Source: Phycisphaerales bacterium | Lineage (GTDB): Bacteria; Planctomycetota; Phycisphaerae; Phycisphaerales; SM1A02 | Assembly (NCBI GenBank): GCA_022446795.1 | Contig: JAKVBX010000007.1 | Span: 59,788 to 119,706 of the forward strand | Reading direction: 5' to 3' | Length of the DNA: 59,919 nt | Shown: in pieces, positions 41,356 to 49,989 of the stretch | Numbering within the stretch: position 1 is the stretch's first letter | Layout: the number at the start of each line of letters is the position of its first letter | Notes under the pieces: generated by a model | Database searches by the model: none | Told to the model about the DNA's origin: nothing | Seen by the model: the letters and a program-made list of their open reading frames with translations, nothing else | Position numbers and translations under genes: made by a program

Positions 41356-43887
41356 TCAGCGGTCGCGGCCGCCACACTCTTCCTCGTAGATGGCCCGGGC
41401 TTCTTCGCCGGTCATCTCACCGTTGGCGACGGCCATTCGAAGACGTGTGCCCAGTTCGCGGCAATCGTCCGTGGGCTCATCGCGGGAGGCCTCGTCCCGG
41501 CCGGTCTTGGCCTGGGCCATGCGGGCCTTGAGTCCCTTGTAGAGCGCGTCGGCCTGCTCCGGTGTCATGTCGCCATTCTTGACGGCGGACTCGACGCGAC
41601 GCTTGATGGCATCCCAGTTCATTCCACCGTCGGCGGACTGCTGTTTGGCGGCCATGTTGATCCGCATCTCGCGACGCATGTCACCCATCTTCTGGTCGGC
41701 TTCTTCCTGGGTCATCTTGCCGGATTCAACGGCCATCTGGAAGCGACGCTGCATGCGTTCGAAGTTTGCACGGGCATCACCGGCATCGGACTTCTGTTCA
41801 GCAGCCATCTTGGCCCGCAGTTCCTGGCCAAACTCGAGCAGCTTGGCGTCGGCGTCTTCCTGGCTCATGCGGCCCATCTCAACGGCCATGTTGAGTCGCT
41901 CCTTCATGGCCTGGAAGGCGGCGCGGGCCTCACCGGTTCCACCGGACTTGCCGGTGTCCTTCGCCTTCATGCGATTCAGGCGCTGGTTCATCTGCTCCTC
42001 GGTGATCTCGCCGGCCTTGACCATCTCGGTCATCTTGGCGACGGCCTCGTCATGGGCCTTCTGCTTGGCGGCGGCCTGCTCGGCGATCATGGCCTTCATG
42101 CGATCGAGGCGCTGGTTCATCTGCTCCTCGGTGATCTTGCCGGCCTCGACCATCTTCTTCATATCGGCCTGGGCCTTGGCGTAATCCGCCCGGGTCAGGT
42201 TGGACGTGTCGGTCTTGGCCTTGGGCTGGGCCATCATTGCCCTCATGCGATTGAGGCGCTGGTTCATCTGCTCTTCGGTGATGCTGCCGGCCTCGACCAT
42301 CTTCTTCATGTCGGCCTGGGCCTTGGCATAGTCCGCCCGGGTCAGTTTCGGGGCAGCAGCCTCGGGCTGGGCCACGGACTTGCTCATCCGGTCCAGCCGC
42401 TGCTGCATCTGCTCGCGCGTGATCTCTCCGGACTTGACCATCTCGGTCATCTTGTCGCGGGCTTCGGCGATCTCCTGCCGAGTGAACTTGCCATCTTCCT
42501 GCTTGGAATCGGTGAGGTGCTGGTAGACGGCGAAGACCTCGCCAGCCTCTTGGCGTGTCATCGAGCCATCGCGGACGGCGGTGCCGATGCGAACCCGGGC
42601 GTCCTTCATCATCCCGGCCTCGAGTTCCTGCTGGAACGCCATGATCTTGGTTGCGGCTTCCTTGCGAGTCATCTCGTTCGCCTGGTGGGCAGCCTTGATC
42701 TCCTCGGTGTACTCGTGAAGGGCGGCCTCGCTGTCGAGAATCTGCTGGGCGGCAATCAGGTACTCAGCCGCCTGGCTGGGCTTCAGTTCGCCAGTGCCCA
42801 GTTCCATGGTGATCTTGGCCAGGACCTCGCTCATCTCGAACGAGGGGGCATTCTCGGACGCGACCGTTCGTTCCCTGTCCTGGGCGAACGCCGGGCTTGA
42901 ACTGCCCAGCGTGGCGACGGCCACGATGGCGGCCGCGGCGGTGCAGGCCGTCAGGGCCTGCCAGCCGGCCCCATGGGTCGACTGGTGATTGGAAATTCCG
43001 AGGATTCGTGTGACGCGATTCATGAGTGAGCCTCCAGTGGCTGCAAGAGTGGTGGTCGGTTGTGCGCCGCGAAGCGACTCGAGCTTGAGCAGGGCTTCGA
43101 CCAGTGATTTTGGGTTCGAGGCCACGCGAATCGAGGCATCGTCACAGCAATGTTCGCGTTCGATGCGAACCTGCCGCGAGAGCCACCACGTGACCGGGTG
43201 GAAGAACAGGATGACCTCGATCATGCCCTGGATCATGTTGACCAGGTGATCGTGGCGACGGATATGAGCCAGTTCATGGACCAGGATGATCCGCAACTGC
43301 TCGGGCGTGAGCGAGGTCAGGGCGGTTGCCGGGATGAGAATGACCGGGCGGAACCAACCGATGACCATGGGGACATGAATCATGCCGCTCTTGAGCAGGG
43401 TCACGCCCTGGGCGATGCCCATGTCGATCTTCAGTGACTCGAAGACCTGCTTGATCTGCGGGGTCACCGGGGAGACCAGGCCGTTGCGAAGGCGATGGCT
43501 GGCCAGCCACTGCCATCCGAAGCGGACGCCCAGCACCAGGACACCCAGTGTCCACAGCCAAGCTGCCAGATCACCCCAGGAGAGGGATTGGTCGGCGGCC
43601 AGTACCTGCTCCGGCGCCTGATTCATCACGGTCACCAAGGCGGTGCCGGTGGCCAGGGTCGGCAGGGCGTTGATGGACTGGGCCAGGTACAGGACGGTTG
43701 CGATGAATGCCACCAGGCAGGCGCCCATGGCACCACAGGTGATGAGGTAGCGAGTGTCCGGACGACGCAGGTAGCGAAGGGCGGCAAAGGCCAGCAGCCC
43801 GATGATGGCACCTTGCCACAGGAAGTGCAGGGTGCCCCAGCCCAGGGCATACCAGGTCGTCGACAGGTCAATCGTGGCCAGCGTCAT
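41356..43887 (-). CDS. BlaR1/MecR1-type M56 sensor protease with helical-repeat extension
   Basis: An 843-aa membrane protein. Residues 1-270 form the M56 domain with several membrane helices; the zinc motif HELAH is at 204-208 and EREHCCDD near 243-250. A further membrane segment spans about 309-334. The usual C-terminal penicillin-binding sensor of BlaR1 is absent; instead residues 360-843 hold about ten repeats of the type KMVxxGxITEEQMNQRLxRM and GxMTxEEAxxxxxEF, a SHOCT-like helix-turn-helix array rich in Met, Lys and Glu. In BlaR1/MecR1 the protease cleaves a cytosolic repressor. It overlaps the BlaI-family gene by 4 bp. The stimulus is unknown. Confidence 0.85.
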   Translation of the reverse strand: MTLATIDLSTTWYALGWGTLHFLWQGAIIGLLAFAALRYLRRPDTRYLITCGAMGACLVAFIATVLYLAQSINALPTLATGTALVTVMNQAPEQVLAADQSLSWGDLAAWLWTLGVLVLGVRFGWQWLASHRLRNGLVSPVTPQIKQVFESLKIDMGIAQGVTLLKSGMIHVPMVIGWFRPVILIPATALTSLTPEQLRIILVHELAHIRRHDHLVNMIQGMIEVILFFHPVTWWLSRQVRIEREHCCDDASIRVASNPKSLVEALLKLESLRGAQPTTTLAATGGSLMNRVTRILGISNHQSTHGAGWQALTACTAAAAIVAVATLGSSSPAFAQDRERTVASENAPSFEMSEVLAKITMELGTGELKPSQAAEYLIAAQQILDSEAALHEYTEEIKAAHQANEMTRKEAATKIMAFQQELEAGMMKDARVRIGTAVRDGSMTRQEAGEVFAVYQHLTDSKQEDGKFTRQEIAEARDKMTEMVKSGEITREQMQQRLDRMSKSVAQPEAAAPKLTRADYAKAQADMKKMVEAGSITEEQMNQRLNRMRAMMAQPKAKTDTSNLTRADYAKAQADMKKMVEAGKITEEQMNQRLDRMKAMIAEQAAAKQKAHDEAVAKMTEMVKAGEITEEQMNQRLNRMKAKDTGKSGGTGEARAAFQAMKERLNMAVEMGRMSQEDADAKLLEFGQELRAKMAAEQKSDAGDARANFERMQRRFQMAVESGKMTQEEADQKMGDMRREMRINMAAKQQSADGGMNWDAIKRRVESAVKNGDMTPEQADALYKGLKARMAQAKTGRDEASRDEPTDDCRELGTRLRMAVANGEMTGEEARAIYEEECGGRDR

Positions 43888-44276
43888 GCCACATCCCCTT
43901 CGAGTCGATCGAGCAGTTCACGGATCCGTCGGATTTCCGTGGGGGAGGACTTCTTGAGGGAGAGGGCCTGGAGCGCGAGGTTGCCGGGGGATCCCTGGAA
44001 GGCTCGGTCTACCAAATCGCGGACGAGATTCCGCTGCGTCTGCTGCTGGGATTGCCTCGCCTTGTAGACCTGGGGCCTGACCGACTTGTCACAGGTCAGC
44101 AGACCCTTCTCGGTCATGATCTGCATGAACTTGAGCACGCTGGTGTAGCCCATGGCCCGCTGGGACTGGATGTCCTCGAAGACCTCCCGCACCGTTGCGG
44201 ATCCACGTTGCCAGATGGCATCGAGAATCGTGCACTCGGCATCGGTGGGCTTGGGAGATTGGCCATTCCTGGGCAT
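43884..44276 (-). CDS. BlaI/MecI/CopY-family repressor
   Basis: A 130-aa winged-helix transcription repressor, family length about 120-130. Landmarks: LDAIWQRGSATVREVFEDIQ and MGYTSVLKFMQIMTEKGLLTCD (recognition region), then RPQVYKARQSQQQTQRNLVRDLVDRAFQGSPGNLALQAL (dimerisation). BlaI proteins bind palindromes as dimers and are cut by the partner M56 protease. It shares ATGA with the downstream sensor gene, so the pair is coupled. A palindrome lies exactly in the promoter spacer upstream (44308-44336), indicating autoregulation. Confidence 0.93.
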   Translation of the reverse strand: MPRNGQSPKPTDAECTILDAIWQRGSATVREVFEDIQSQRAMGYTSVLKFMQIMTEKGLLTCDKSVRPQVYKARQSQQQTQRNLVRDLVDRAFQGSPGNLALQALSLKKSSPTEIRRIRELLDRLEGDVA

Positions 44277-44307
44277 GACGGTCCTATCTTTACTGAACGA
44301 GCGGGCG

Positions 44308-44336
44308 ATGTTAGACGAAAGATTTCGTCATATCAA
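44308..44336 (-). promoter_or_regulatory. promoter with palindromic operator for the BlaI/M56 operon
   Basis: On the minus strand: TTGATA (44331-44336), a 17-bp spacer and TAACAT (44308-44313). The spacer holds GACGAAA-TC-TTTCGTC, a perfect 16-bp palindrome (44314-44329). It starts 32 bp upstream of the repressor's start codon. It is the classic layout of a repressor blocking its own promoter. Known BlaI operators carry TACA/TGTA half-sites, so this sequence would be a different specificity. Confidence 0.65.
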
Positions 44337-44444
44337 GAGTCGAGGCGAAATGCGGCTGTTTCGCTGCCAGCAGTCCGGTCAACGCGGTTGGGCCGGCTCG
44401 GGGCAGGGGAGGGCATGGAGGCTGATGGGTACAGTGGAGTCCTG

Positions 44445-46073
44445 ATGATCCTGGCTTTTCTATCACTGGTCCTGGCTGCTGGTCTGCCGGTGGCGAGCCC
44501 GGGGGCCTCCCGTCCCAACGTCGTCTGGCTGACGGTCGAGGACATGAGTCCCTGGGTGGGCTGCTACGGCGATGACACCGTGCCGACACCGCATGTCGAT
44601 GCCCTGGCGGCTCGTGGTACGCGGTACACCAACGCCTTCGCGACCACGCCGGTCTGTGCCCCTTCGCGGTCAACCTTGATCACGGGCTGCTATGCCACGA
44701 CGACCGGGGCGATGCACATGCGAACCGGGAACCCAAGCCAGGCCTGCCTCTCGCGGGATCCTGCGGCGTATGACGACATCCCCAGCTACGAGGCCGTTCC
44801 GGCGACTGACGTGCGGTGCTTTACCGAGTTGTTGCGGGCCCAGGGGTACTGGTGCACGAATGCCAGCAAGCAGGACTACCAGTTCAAGGTGACGCCGACC
44901 GCCTGGGACCAGTCGGGACGGCAGGCGCATTGGAAGAACCGTCCGGATTCGGAACAGCCATTCTTCGCAGTCTTCAACTACACGGGAACCCACGAGAGCG
45001 GCACGTTCCCCGGGACCCGGCGAAAGAAACAGGTTACTGATCCCGACAGCGTTCCAATCCCGCCGTACTACCCCGACACCCCGGCCGTTCGAGCGGACGT
45101 CGCCAGAACCTATGACAACATCGCAGCCATGGACCAGTGGGTGGGCAAGCGGATGGCTGAGTTGGAGGAGGCCGGGGTGCTGGACAACACCGTGGTCTTC
45201 TTCTTCAGTGACCATGGGGTCGGTCTTCCCCGGGGCAAGCGGTGCCTGCATGATTCCGGGACCCGGGTGCCGCTGATCATTGCGCATCCCGACGATGAGG
45301 CTGGAACCAGCGATCGAGTCGTGAGCTTCGTTGATTTCGCGCCGACTGTCCTGTCGATCGCAGGCCAGGAGCCACCAGGCTGGATGATGGGTGATGCCTT
45401 TGACGGGGCCCACGTGGCGCCGGCCCCCGGCCTGGCCTTCATGCAGGCTGACCGCATGGACTCCGTCCGGGATCGATCGCGAGCCGTGAGCGATGGTCGA
45501 TACCGGTACATCCGAAACGACATGCCGCAGCGGCCACGGATGTACTTCGTGGCCTATTCCGACAACATCGCCATGATGAAGGACATCAAGGCGCTCCAGC
45601 GAGGTGGTGTCCCCGATCAGTGGCAACTGGTCAATGGCGTCAAGCCGCGAGAGGAACTCTATGACTCGCGCACCGATCCTCACGAAGTCGTCAACCGGAT
45701 CGATGACCCGGAACTGGCGGCGGTACGAGATCGATTGCGGGCGGCGCTGGAGTCCTGGGCGATCGAGACGGGCGATCTTGGTGCACTTGATGAGCGAGAA
45801 CTGGTCCGAACTCGCCTGTGGCCGCCCGATGGTGTGCAGCCCATCACGGAGGCGCCGAAACTGGTTCGTCGGCCCGACGGCCAGGCCGAGTTGATCTGTG
45901 CGACGCCCGGTGCGTCTATTGGCTGGCGTGAGAAGGGCGATGCGATCTGGCAACTCGCCGTGACACCCATGCCGCTGGTTGACGGCGTGGAGTACGAGGC
46001 CGTGGCGCATCGAATCGGGTTCAAACGCAGTCCGGTCGTGCGACTGGATGCGGGAAAGCCGGTCGACCAATGA
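44445..46073 (+). CDS. secreted sulfatase (type I)
   Basis: Exported sulfatase, 542 aa, signal peptide MILAFLSLVLAAGLPVA. The signature CAPSRSTLITGCY has Cys71 as the formylglycine site; metal and active-site residues lie in WLTVEDMSPW and FFFSDHGVGLPRGKR. The C-terminal 60 residues form a chitobiase-like beta domain (ICATPGASIGWREKGDAIWQL). An upstream in-frame ATG (44415) gives an acidic n-region, so the start at 44445 with GGAG seven bases upstream was preferred. It heads the transporter-lut-rha gene run and overlaps the next gene by 4 bp, tying desulfation to rhamnose use. Confidence 0.9.
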   Translation: MILAFLSLVLAAGLPVASPGASRPNVVWLTVEDMSPWVGCYGDDTVPTPHVDALAARGTRYTNAFATTPVCAPSRSTLITGCYATTTGAMHMRTGNPSQACLSRDPAAYDDIPSYEAVPATDVRCFTELLRAQGYWCTNASKQDYQFKVTPTAWDQSGRQAHWKNRPDSEQPFFAVFNYTGTHESGTFPGTRRKKQVTDPDSVPIPPYYPDTPAVRADVARTYDNIAAMDQWVGKRMAELEEAGVLDNTVVFFFSDHGVGLPRGKRCLHDSGTRVPLIIAHPDDEAGTSDRVVSFVDFAPTVLSIAGQEPPGWMMGDAFDGAHVAPAPGLAFMQADRMDSVRDRSRAVSDGRYRYIRNDMPQRPRMYFVAYSDNIAMMKDIKALQRGGVPDQWQLVNGVKPREELYDSRTDPHEVVNRIDDPELAAVRDRLRAALESWAIETGDLGALDERELVRTRLWPPDGVQPITEAPKLVRRPDGQAELICATPGASIGWREKGDAIWQLAVTPMPLVDGVEYEAVAHRIGFKRSPVVRLDAGKPVDQ

Positions 46074-46996
46074 ACCAGGATTCGCGACTGGACCGGATCA
46101 ACCGGATGATCATCCTGTCGCTCGTGATGAACATCGTCATGGTGGCGCTGTCCTTCGGGTTCGCGGCCCTGACACGATCCAATGCCATCCTGCTGGATGG
46201 CTTCTTTTCCTTGATCGGGCTGATCCAGGTGATCGCGATGAGAGCGGTCGTCCGGATGCAGAGTCGACCGGACGATCCCAGGCATCCATTCGGTTTCGGT
46301 TCGTTCGTTCCGCTGCTCAACACCATCCGGGGCTTGACGATTCTCGTCGTCTCCGCCTTTGCCGGAGTGCAGGCTGTCCTGTCGATCGTCGATGGGGGTG
46401 AGTCTCCCGACGCCGACCTCGGGATTCTCTACGGCGTCATTGCGGCAGCCGGATGCCTGGGGACTGGCTGGGTCATCGCGCGAGTGGCTCGTGAGTCGAG
46501 GAACCCGCTGTTGCGGGTTGATGCGCATTCCTGGATGATCGATGGGTTCTACAGCCTGGTCGTGGCGCTGGCCTTCGTCGTCGCCCTGGTCCTGCAGTCG
46601 ATGGAACTCAATACCGTCGCGCGGTACGTCGATCCGGTGCTGGTCCTGGTCCTGTTGTTGTTGGCCATCCCGTGGCCCTGGGGCTACGTGCGATCAGGGC
46701 TGAAGCAACTGCTGCTTCTTGGTCCGTCCCAGGCCATACGGGACCAGGCCATCGAGATCGTGAATGAAGCCATGCGGCCGCTGGAGCCGGACAGGGTCAC
46801 GTGTCGCGTGCTGTCGGCAGATGGTCAGATCTACATCATGTGTCATGTGCTGCTTCCGCCTGATCGCGTGTTGGCGGTCAGCGCCCTGGATGAGGCACGA
46901 TCAGCCGCCATCAGCCTCCTGGCCAGAAAATTCGAGGTGCAGGAGTTCGACCTCGTCGTCACGGGCAACGAGGACTACGGGCGAATGGTCGATTAG
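46070..46996 (+). CDS. CDF-family cation transporter-like membrane protein
   Basis: A 308-aa inner-membrane protein with six hydrophobic segments and a C-terminal cytoplasmic domain of about 90 residues (QLLLLGPSQAIRDQAIEIVNEAMRPL...), the layout of cation diffusion facilitators. The motifs HPFGFGSFVPLLNTIRG and VDAHSWMIDGFYSL are the CDF equivalents of HPYGxxRxE and HxxxD. The canonical ligand pairs are not fully kept: the TM2 site reads LLDGFFS (Asp then Ser) and TM5 reads HSWMID. Substrate therefore cannot be predicted. It overlaps the sulfatase gene by 4 bp (ATGA), and lutA follows after 61 bp. Confidence 0.8.
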   Translation: MNQDSRLDRINRMIILSLVMNIVMVALSFGFAALTRSNAILLDGFFSLIGLIQVIAMRAVVRMQSRPDDPRHPFGFGSFVPLLNTIRGLTILVVSAFAGVQAVLSIVDGGESPDADLGILYGVIAAAGCLGTGWVIARVARESRNPLLRVDAHSWMIDGFYSLVVALAFVVALVLQSMELNTVARYVDPVLVLVLLLLAIPWPWGYVRSGLKQLLLLGPSQAIRDQAIEIVNEAMRPLEPDRVTCRVLSADGQIYIMCHVLLPPDRVLAVSALDEARSAAISLLARKFEVQEFDLVVTGNEDYGRMVD

Positions 46997-47057
46997 GGAC
47001 CATCTGATCGGTTCCAGCGGGCCCATGCGGGTACGCTGGCAACCGCCGGGAGCATCC

Positions 47058-47798
47058 ATGAACGTCGCCTTCTTCGCCAGTTGCCTCATTGACCAGTTTC
47101 GGCCCGACGTCGGGCTGGCTGCTGTCGATGTGCTGGAGCGATGTGGATGCACCGTGATCTTCGATGAGCGGCAGACGTGTTGTGGTCAACCGGCATTCAA
47201 CTCGGGGCATCATGCCGAGGCTCGCGATGTCTGTCAGCGGGCCATTCATCTGCTGCATGAACAGGTCGTTCAGCAGGGGTGCGAAGCCATCGTCTGCCCA
47301 TCGGGGTCCTGTGCCGCGATGCTGCACCATGCCGCCGGCCTGTTGCAGGGGGATGATGCGGACATGGCCGCCAGCGTGGCCAGCCACGTTCATGAACTGG
47401 GTTCATTCCTGGTGGATGTCCTCGACCGGACCGACGTCGAGGCTGACTGGTCGGGTCGGGTCACCTGGCATGATGCCTGTCACGGCCTGCGCGACCTGGG
47501 CATTCGTGACCAACCAAGGCTGCTGCTGAACAAGGTGCGTGGCCTGGAACTGGTCGAGGCGACGACCTGTGATCGATGCTGTGGCTTCGGCGGTACGTTC
47601 TCGGTGTCGATGCCCGGCATCTCGCTGGCCATGGCGGACGAAAAACTGGACGAACTGGAAGGACTCGGCGTCGATGCGGTGGTGTCGGGTGATGTCAGCT
47701 GCCTGATGCAACTGGAAGGTCGACTGCGAGACCGGGGTTCATCCATCCGTGGACTTCACCTGGCGGAGATCCTGGCATCACGGGGGGCGGGATCATGA
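47058..47798 (+). CDS. lutA: lactate utilization protein LutA ((Fe-S)-binding, CCG domains)
   Basis: Subunit of the LutABC iron-sulfur complex that oxidises L-lactate to pyruvate; 246 aa, family length about 240. Two CCG-type cysteine clusters: TCCGQPAFNSG after SCLIDQF, and WHDACH followed by TCDRCCGFGGTFS. The start ATG at 47058 has GGGAG upstream; the longer open frame starting at 46764 overlaps the transporter in another frame and is not real. It overlaps lutB by 4 bp. Its position before the rhamnose genes suggests that the lactate comes from lactaldehyde. Confidence 0.93.
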   Translation: MNVAFFASCLIDQFRPDVGLAAVDVLERCGCTVIFDERQTCCGQPAFNSGHHAEARDVCQRAIHLLHEQVVQQGCEAIVCPSGSCAAMLHHAAGLLQGDDADMAASVASHVHELGSFLVDVLDRTDVEADWSGRVTWHDACHGLRDLGIRDQPRLLLNKVRGLELVEATTCDRCCGFGGTFSVSMPGISLAMADEKLDELEGLGVDAVVSGDVSCLMQLEGRLRDRGSSIRGLHLAEILASRGAGS

Positions 47799-49261
47799 GT
47801 GGATCGGGTTCGATCCATCACCTGAAGTCCCGCGAGTTCTCGACGCTGTATCCCTCGGCATTGGAGAACGTCGAACTCCGCGGTGCGTTGGCCTTCGGCA
47901 CCAAGCTGGTCAGTAACCGTCGCGACAACACGGTGGCCGCCGTGGACGACTGGCAGGATCTCCGCGATCGCGCCAGCGCCATCAAGGCCGATGTGATGTC
48001 GAACCTCGATCACTACCTCGAGACCTTCGAGCAGCAGGCCCAGGCGGTTGGCACGCATGTGCATTGGGCCAGTACACCGGCGGAGGCGCGGTCGATCATC
48101 ACGGGCATTGCCCAGCAGCATGGTGCCTCGCTGGCGGTCAAGAGCAAGTCCATGGTCAGCGAGGAGATCGGGCTTAACGAGGCACTGGAGCAGTCGGGCG
48201 TCCGCCCGGTGGAGACCGACCTGGGCGAGTGGATCGTTCAGATCGCCAATGAGACGCCATCGCATATCGTCGCGCCGGCCCTGCATCGCAGTCGTGAGGA
48301 CGTCCGTGAACTCTTCGCCCGTGTTCTGCAGCGACCGATGCCCGAGGATGCGGAGGGACTGACCGAGGTCGCCCGCCTGGAACTGAGGCAGGCCTTCGCG
48401 GACGCGGACATCGGGATTTCCGGGGCCAACTTCCTGGTGGCCGAGACCGGTTCCTTCCTGGTGCTTGAGAACGAAGGCAATATCCGGATGACCACCAGCC
48501 TTCCTCGCGTTCACATCGCGCTGGTCGGCATCGAGAAGGTCCTGCCGCGACTGTCGGATCTCGACGTGTTCCTCCGCTTGATTGGTCGGAGCGGCACCGG
48601 TCAGAAGCTCACGAGCTACCAGACGTTGGTCACCGGACCGCGTCGCCGTGCCGATGATGACGGCCCGGATGAGATCCACGTGGTCCTGCTGGACAACAGT
48701 CGATCATCGCTGCTGGGGAATGCCGTCACGGCCCAGACCCTCGGCTGCATTCGCTGCGGGGCCTGCCTGAATACCTGCCCGGTGTATAGACAGATCGGCG
48801 GTCACGCGTATGGATCGGTGTACCCGGGTCCGATCGGTGCGATCCTGACGCCGCAACTGGCTGGCTTGCACGAGGCGTCCCAGTTGCCCTTTGCGTCCAG
48901 CCTGTGTGGCGCCTGCCGCGATGTCTGCCCGGTCAAGATCGACATCCCCGAGGTCTTGCTGCACCTGCGGGCGAGGTCGGTTGAAGAAGGCCCGTCAGCT
49001 CGTGATGCGGTAACGAACAAGAAGATCCGGCAGCAGGGCGGGGGATTCCGGATGTGGTCGTGGGCCATGCGTTCGCCGTGGCGATACCGCATGGCTGGCC
49101 GCGTGGCACGGACCATGGCCTGGCTGGCGATTCGTGTCCCGCTGGTCGGTCGCTGCGCGGGACCGTTGCGGGGATGGACCGCCGGGCGATCGCTGCCGTC
49201 GCCTCCGAGGCGCAGTTTCCGATCCGAGATGGCGAGAAGGCGATCGGAGCGCCGCTCATGA
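47795..49261 (+). CDS. lutB: lactate utilization protein LutB (2x[4Fe-4S])
   Basis: Iron-sulfur subunit of the LutABC L-lactate oxidation complex, 488 aa. An N-terminal LUD domain (residues about 60-300, with AVKSKSMVSEEIGLNEAL and VAETGSFLVLENEGN) precedes two ferredoxin-type clusters: CIRCGACLNTCPV (Cys318-Cys328) and CGACRDVCPV (371-378). The C-terminal tail is Arg-rich. It overlaps lutA and lutC by 4 bp each, so the three are translationally coupled and made in step. Confidence 0.95.
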   Translation: MSGSGSIHHLKSREFSTLYPSALENVELRGALAFGTKLVSNRRDNTVAAVDDWQDLRDRASAIKADVMSNLDHYLETFEQQAQAVGTHVHWASTPAEARSIITGIAQQHGASLAVKSKSMVSEEIGLNEALEQSGVRPVETDLGEWIVQIANETPSHIVAPALHRSREDVRELFARVLQRPMPEDAEGLTEVARLELRQAFADADIGISGANFLVAETGSFLVLENEGNIRMTTSLPRVHIALVGIEKVLPRLSDLDVFLRLIGRSGTGQKLTSYQTLVTGPRRRADDDGPDEIHVVLLDNSRSSLLGNAVTAQTLGCIRCGACLNTCPVYRQIGGHAYGSVYPGPIGAILTPQLAGLHEASQLPFASSLCGACRDVCPVKIDIPEVLLHLRARSVEEGPSARDAVTNKKIRQQGGGFRMWSWAMRSPWRYRMAGRVARTMAWLAIRVPLVGRCAGPLRGWTAGRSLPSPPRRSFRSEMARRRSERRS

Positions 49262-49932
49262 CGACTCGCGAGGACATCCTGGCTCGCATCCGTGGTCACA
49301 TCGATGCCAGTGGTGTTTCTCCCCGGCCGACCGAGCCCGTCGCAGTTCGGACGTTGGGCAACGTCACTCAAGATGACCTCGTCGAGGAATTCGCCCAGCA
49401 GTTGGAAGGCGTTGCAGGATGCTGTCATCGAGTGGGCACCTTGGATGAGGCCGTCACGGTCCTGGCGAAGATCATCGCGGAGTCGGGGGAGGGAATGCTC
49501 GCCCGCTCGAGCGAGACCCGCGTCATCGACCTGGTCGAACAGGCAGCGGGGGCGTGGGAAGTCGCCACGGAGCAGTCACCACGCGAGGTCCTGCTCGACT
49601 GCGCCATCGGCGTCACCACGGCGTCATGGGGCATCGCCGAGCATGGCACGATCGTCATGCCCAGTGGAGACGCGGATCTCGACCGGGAGCGAACGAGACT
49701 GGTGGCCTTGCTGCCCCTGGTGCACGTGGCCATCCTCCGGGCGAGTGACCTGGTCGGGACCATCAGCGAAGCCATCGCCCGGGTGTCATCGCATGGCGTG
49801 GGGGATCGTCCGCTCCCGCCAACCGTTACCTTCGCGACGGGGCCGAGTCGAACGGCCGACATCCAGCAGGAACTGGTGCTCGGGGTACATGGGCCACATG
49901 CCCAGCACGTGATCCTGCTGACGGCGGAGTGA
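49258..49932 (+). CDS. lutC: lactate utilization protein LutC
   Basis: LUD-domain third subunit of LutABC, 224 aa. Family features: ILARIRGH at the N terminus, VTTASWGIAEHGTIVMPSG and the HPHAQHVILL-type C-terminal motif (GVHGPHAQHVILLTAE). The start ATG at 49258 overlaps the lutB stop as ATGA; the reading frame is open further upstream but lies within lutB. It is followed by a TACAAT box and rhaI. It lacks a Fe-S motif, as expected. Confidence 0.92.
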   Translation: MTTREDILARIRGHIDASGVSPRPTEPVAVRTLGNVTQDDLVEEFAQQLEGVAGCCHRVGTLDEAVTVLAKIIAESGEGMLARSSETRVIDLVEQAAGAWEVATEQSPREVLLDCAIGVTTASWGIAEHGTIVMPSGDADLDRERTRLVALLPLVHVAILRASDLVGTISEAIARVSSHGVGDRPLPPTVTFATGPSRTADIQQELVLGVHGPHAQHVILLTAE

Positions 49933-49942
49933 TCCGTGGGGA

Positions 49943-49948
49943 TACAAT
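49943..49948 (+). promoter_or_regulatory. candidate -10 box before rhaI
   Basis: TACAAT, with CTGACG 19 bp upstream (49918-49923), 42 bp before the rhaI start. It could give the rha genes a promoter separate from the upstream sulfatase-lut genes. Confidence 0.35.
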
Positions 49949-49989
49949 CCGGCACGCCGACCAGGGGTGCCGGTGATGGAGAGCAGACC

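Noticed and set aside
44052-44444. Upstream extension of the sulfatase frame
   Set aside because: Runs antisense through the BlaI-family gene and its promoter; the signal peptide begins at 44445.
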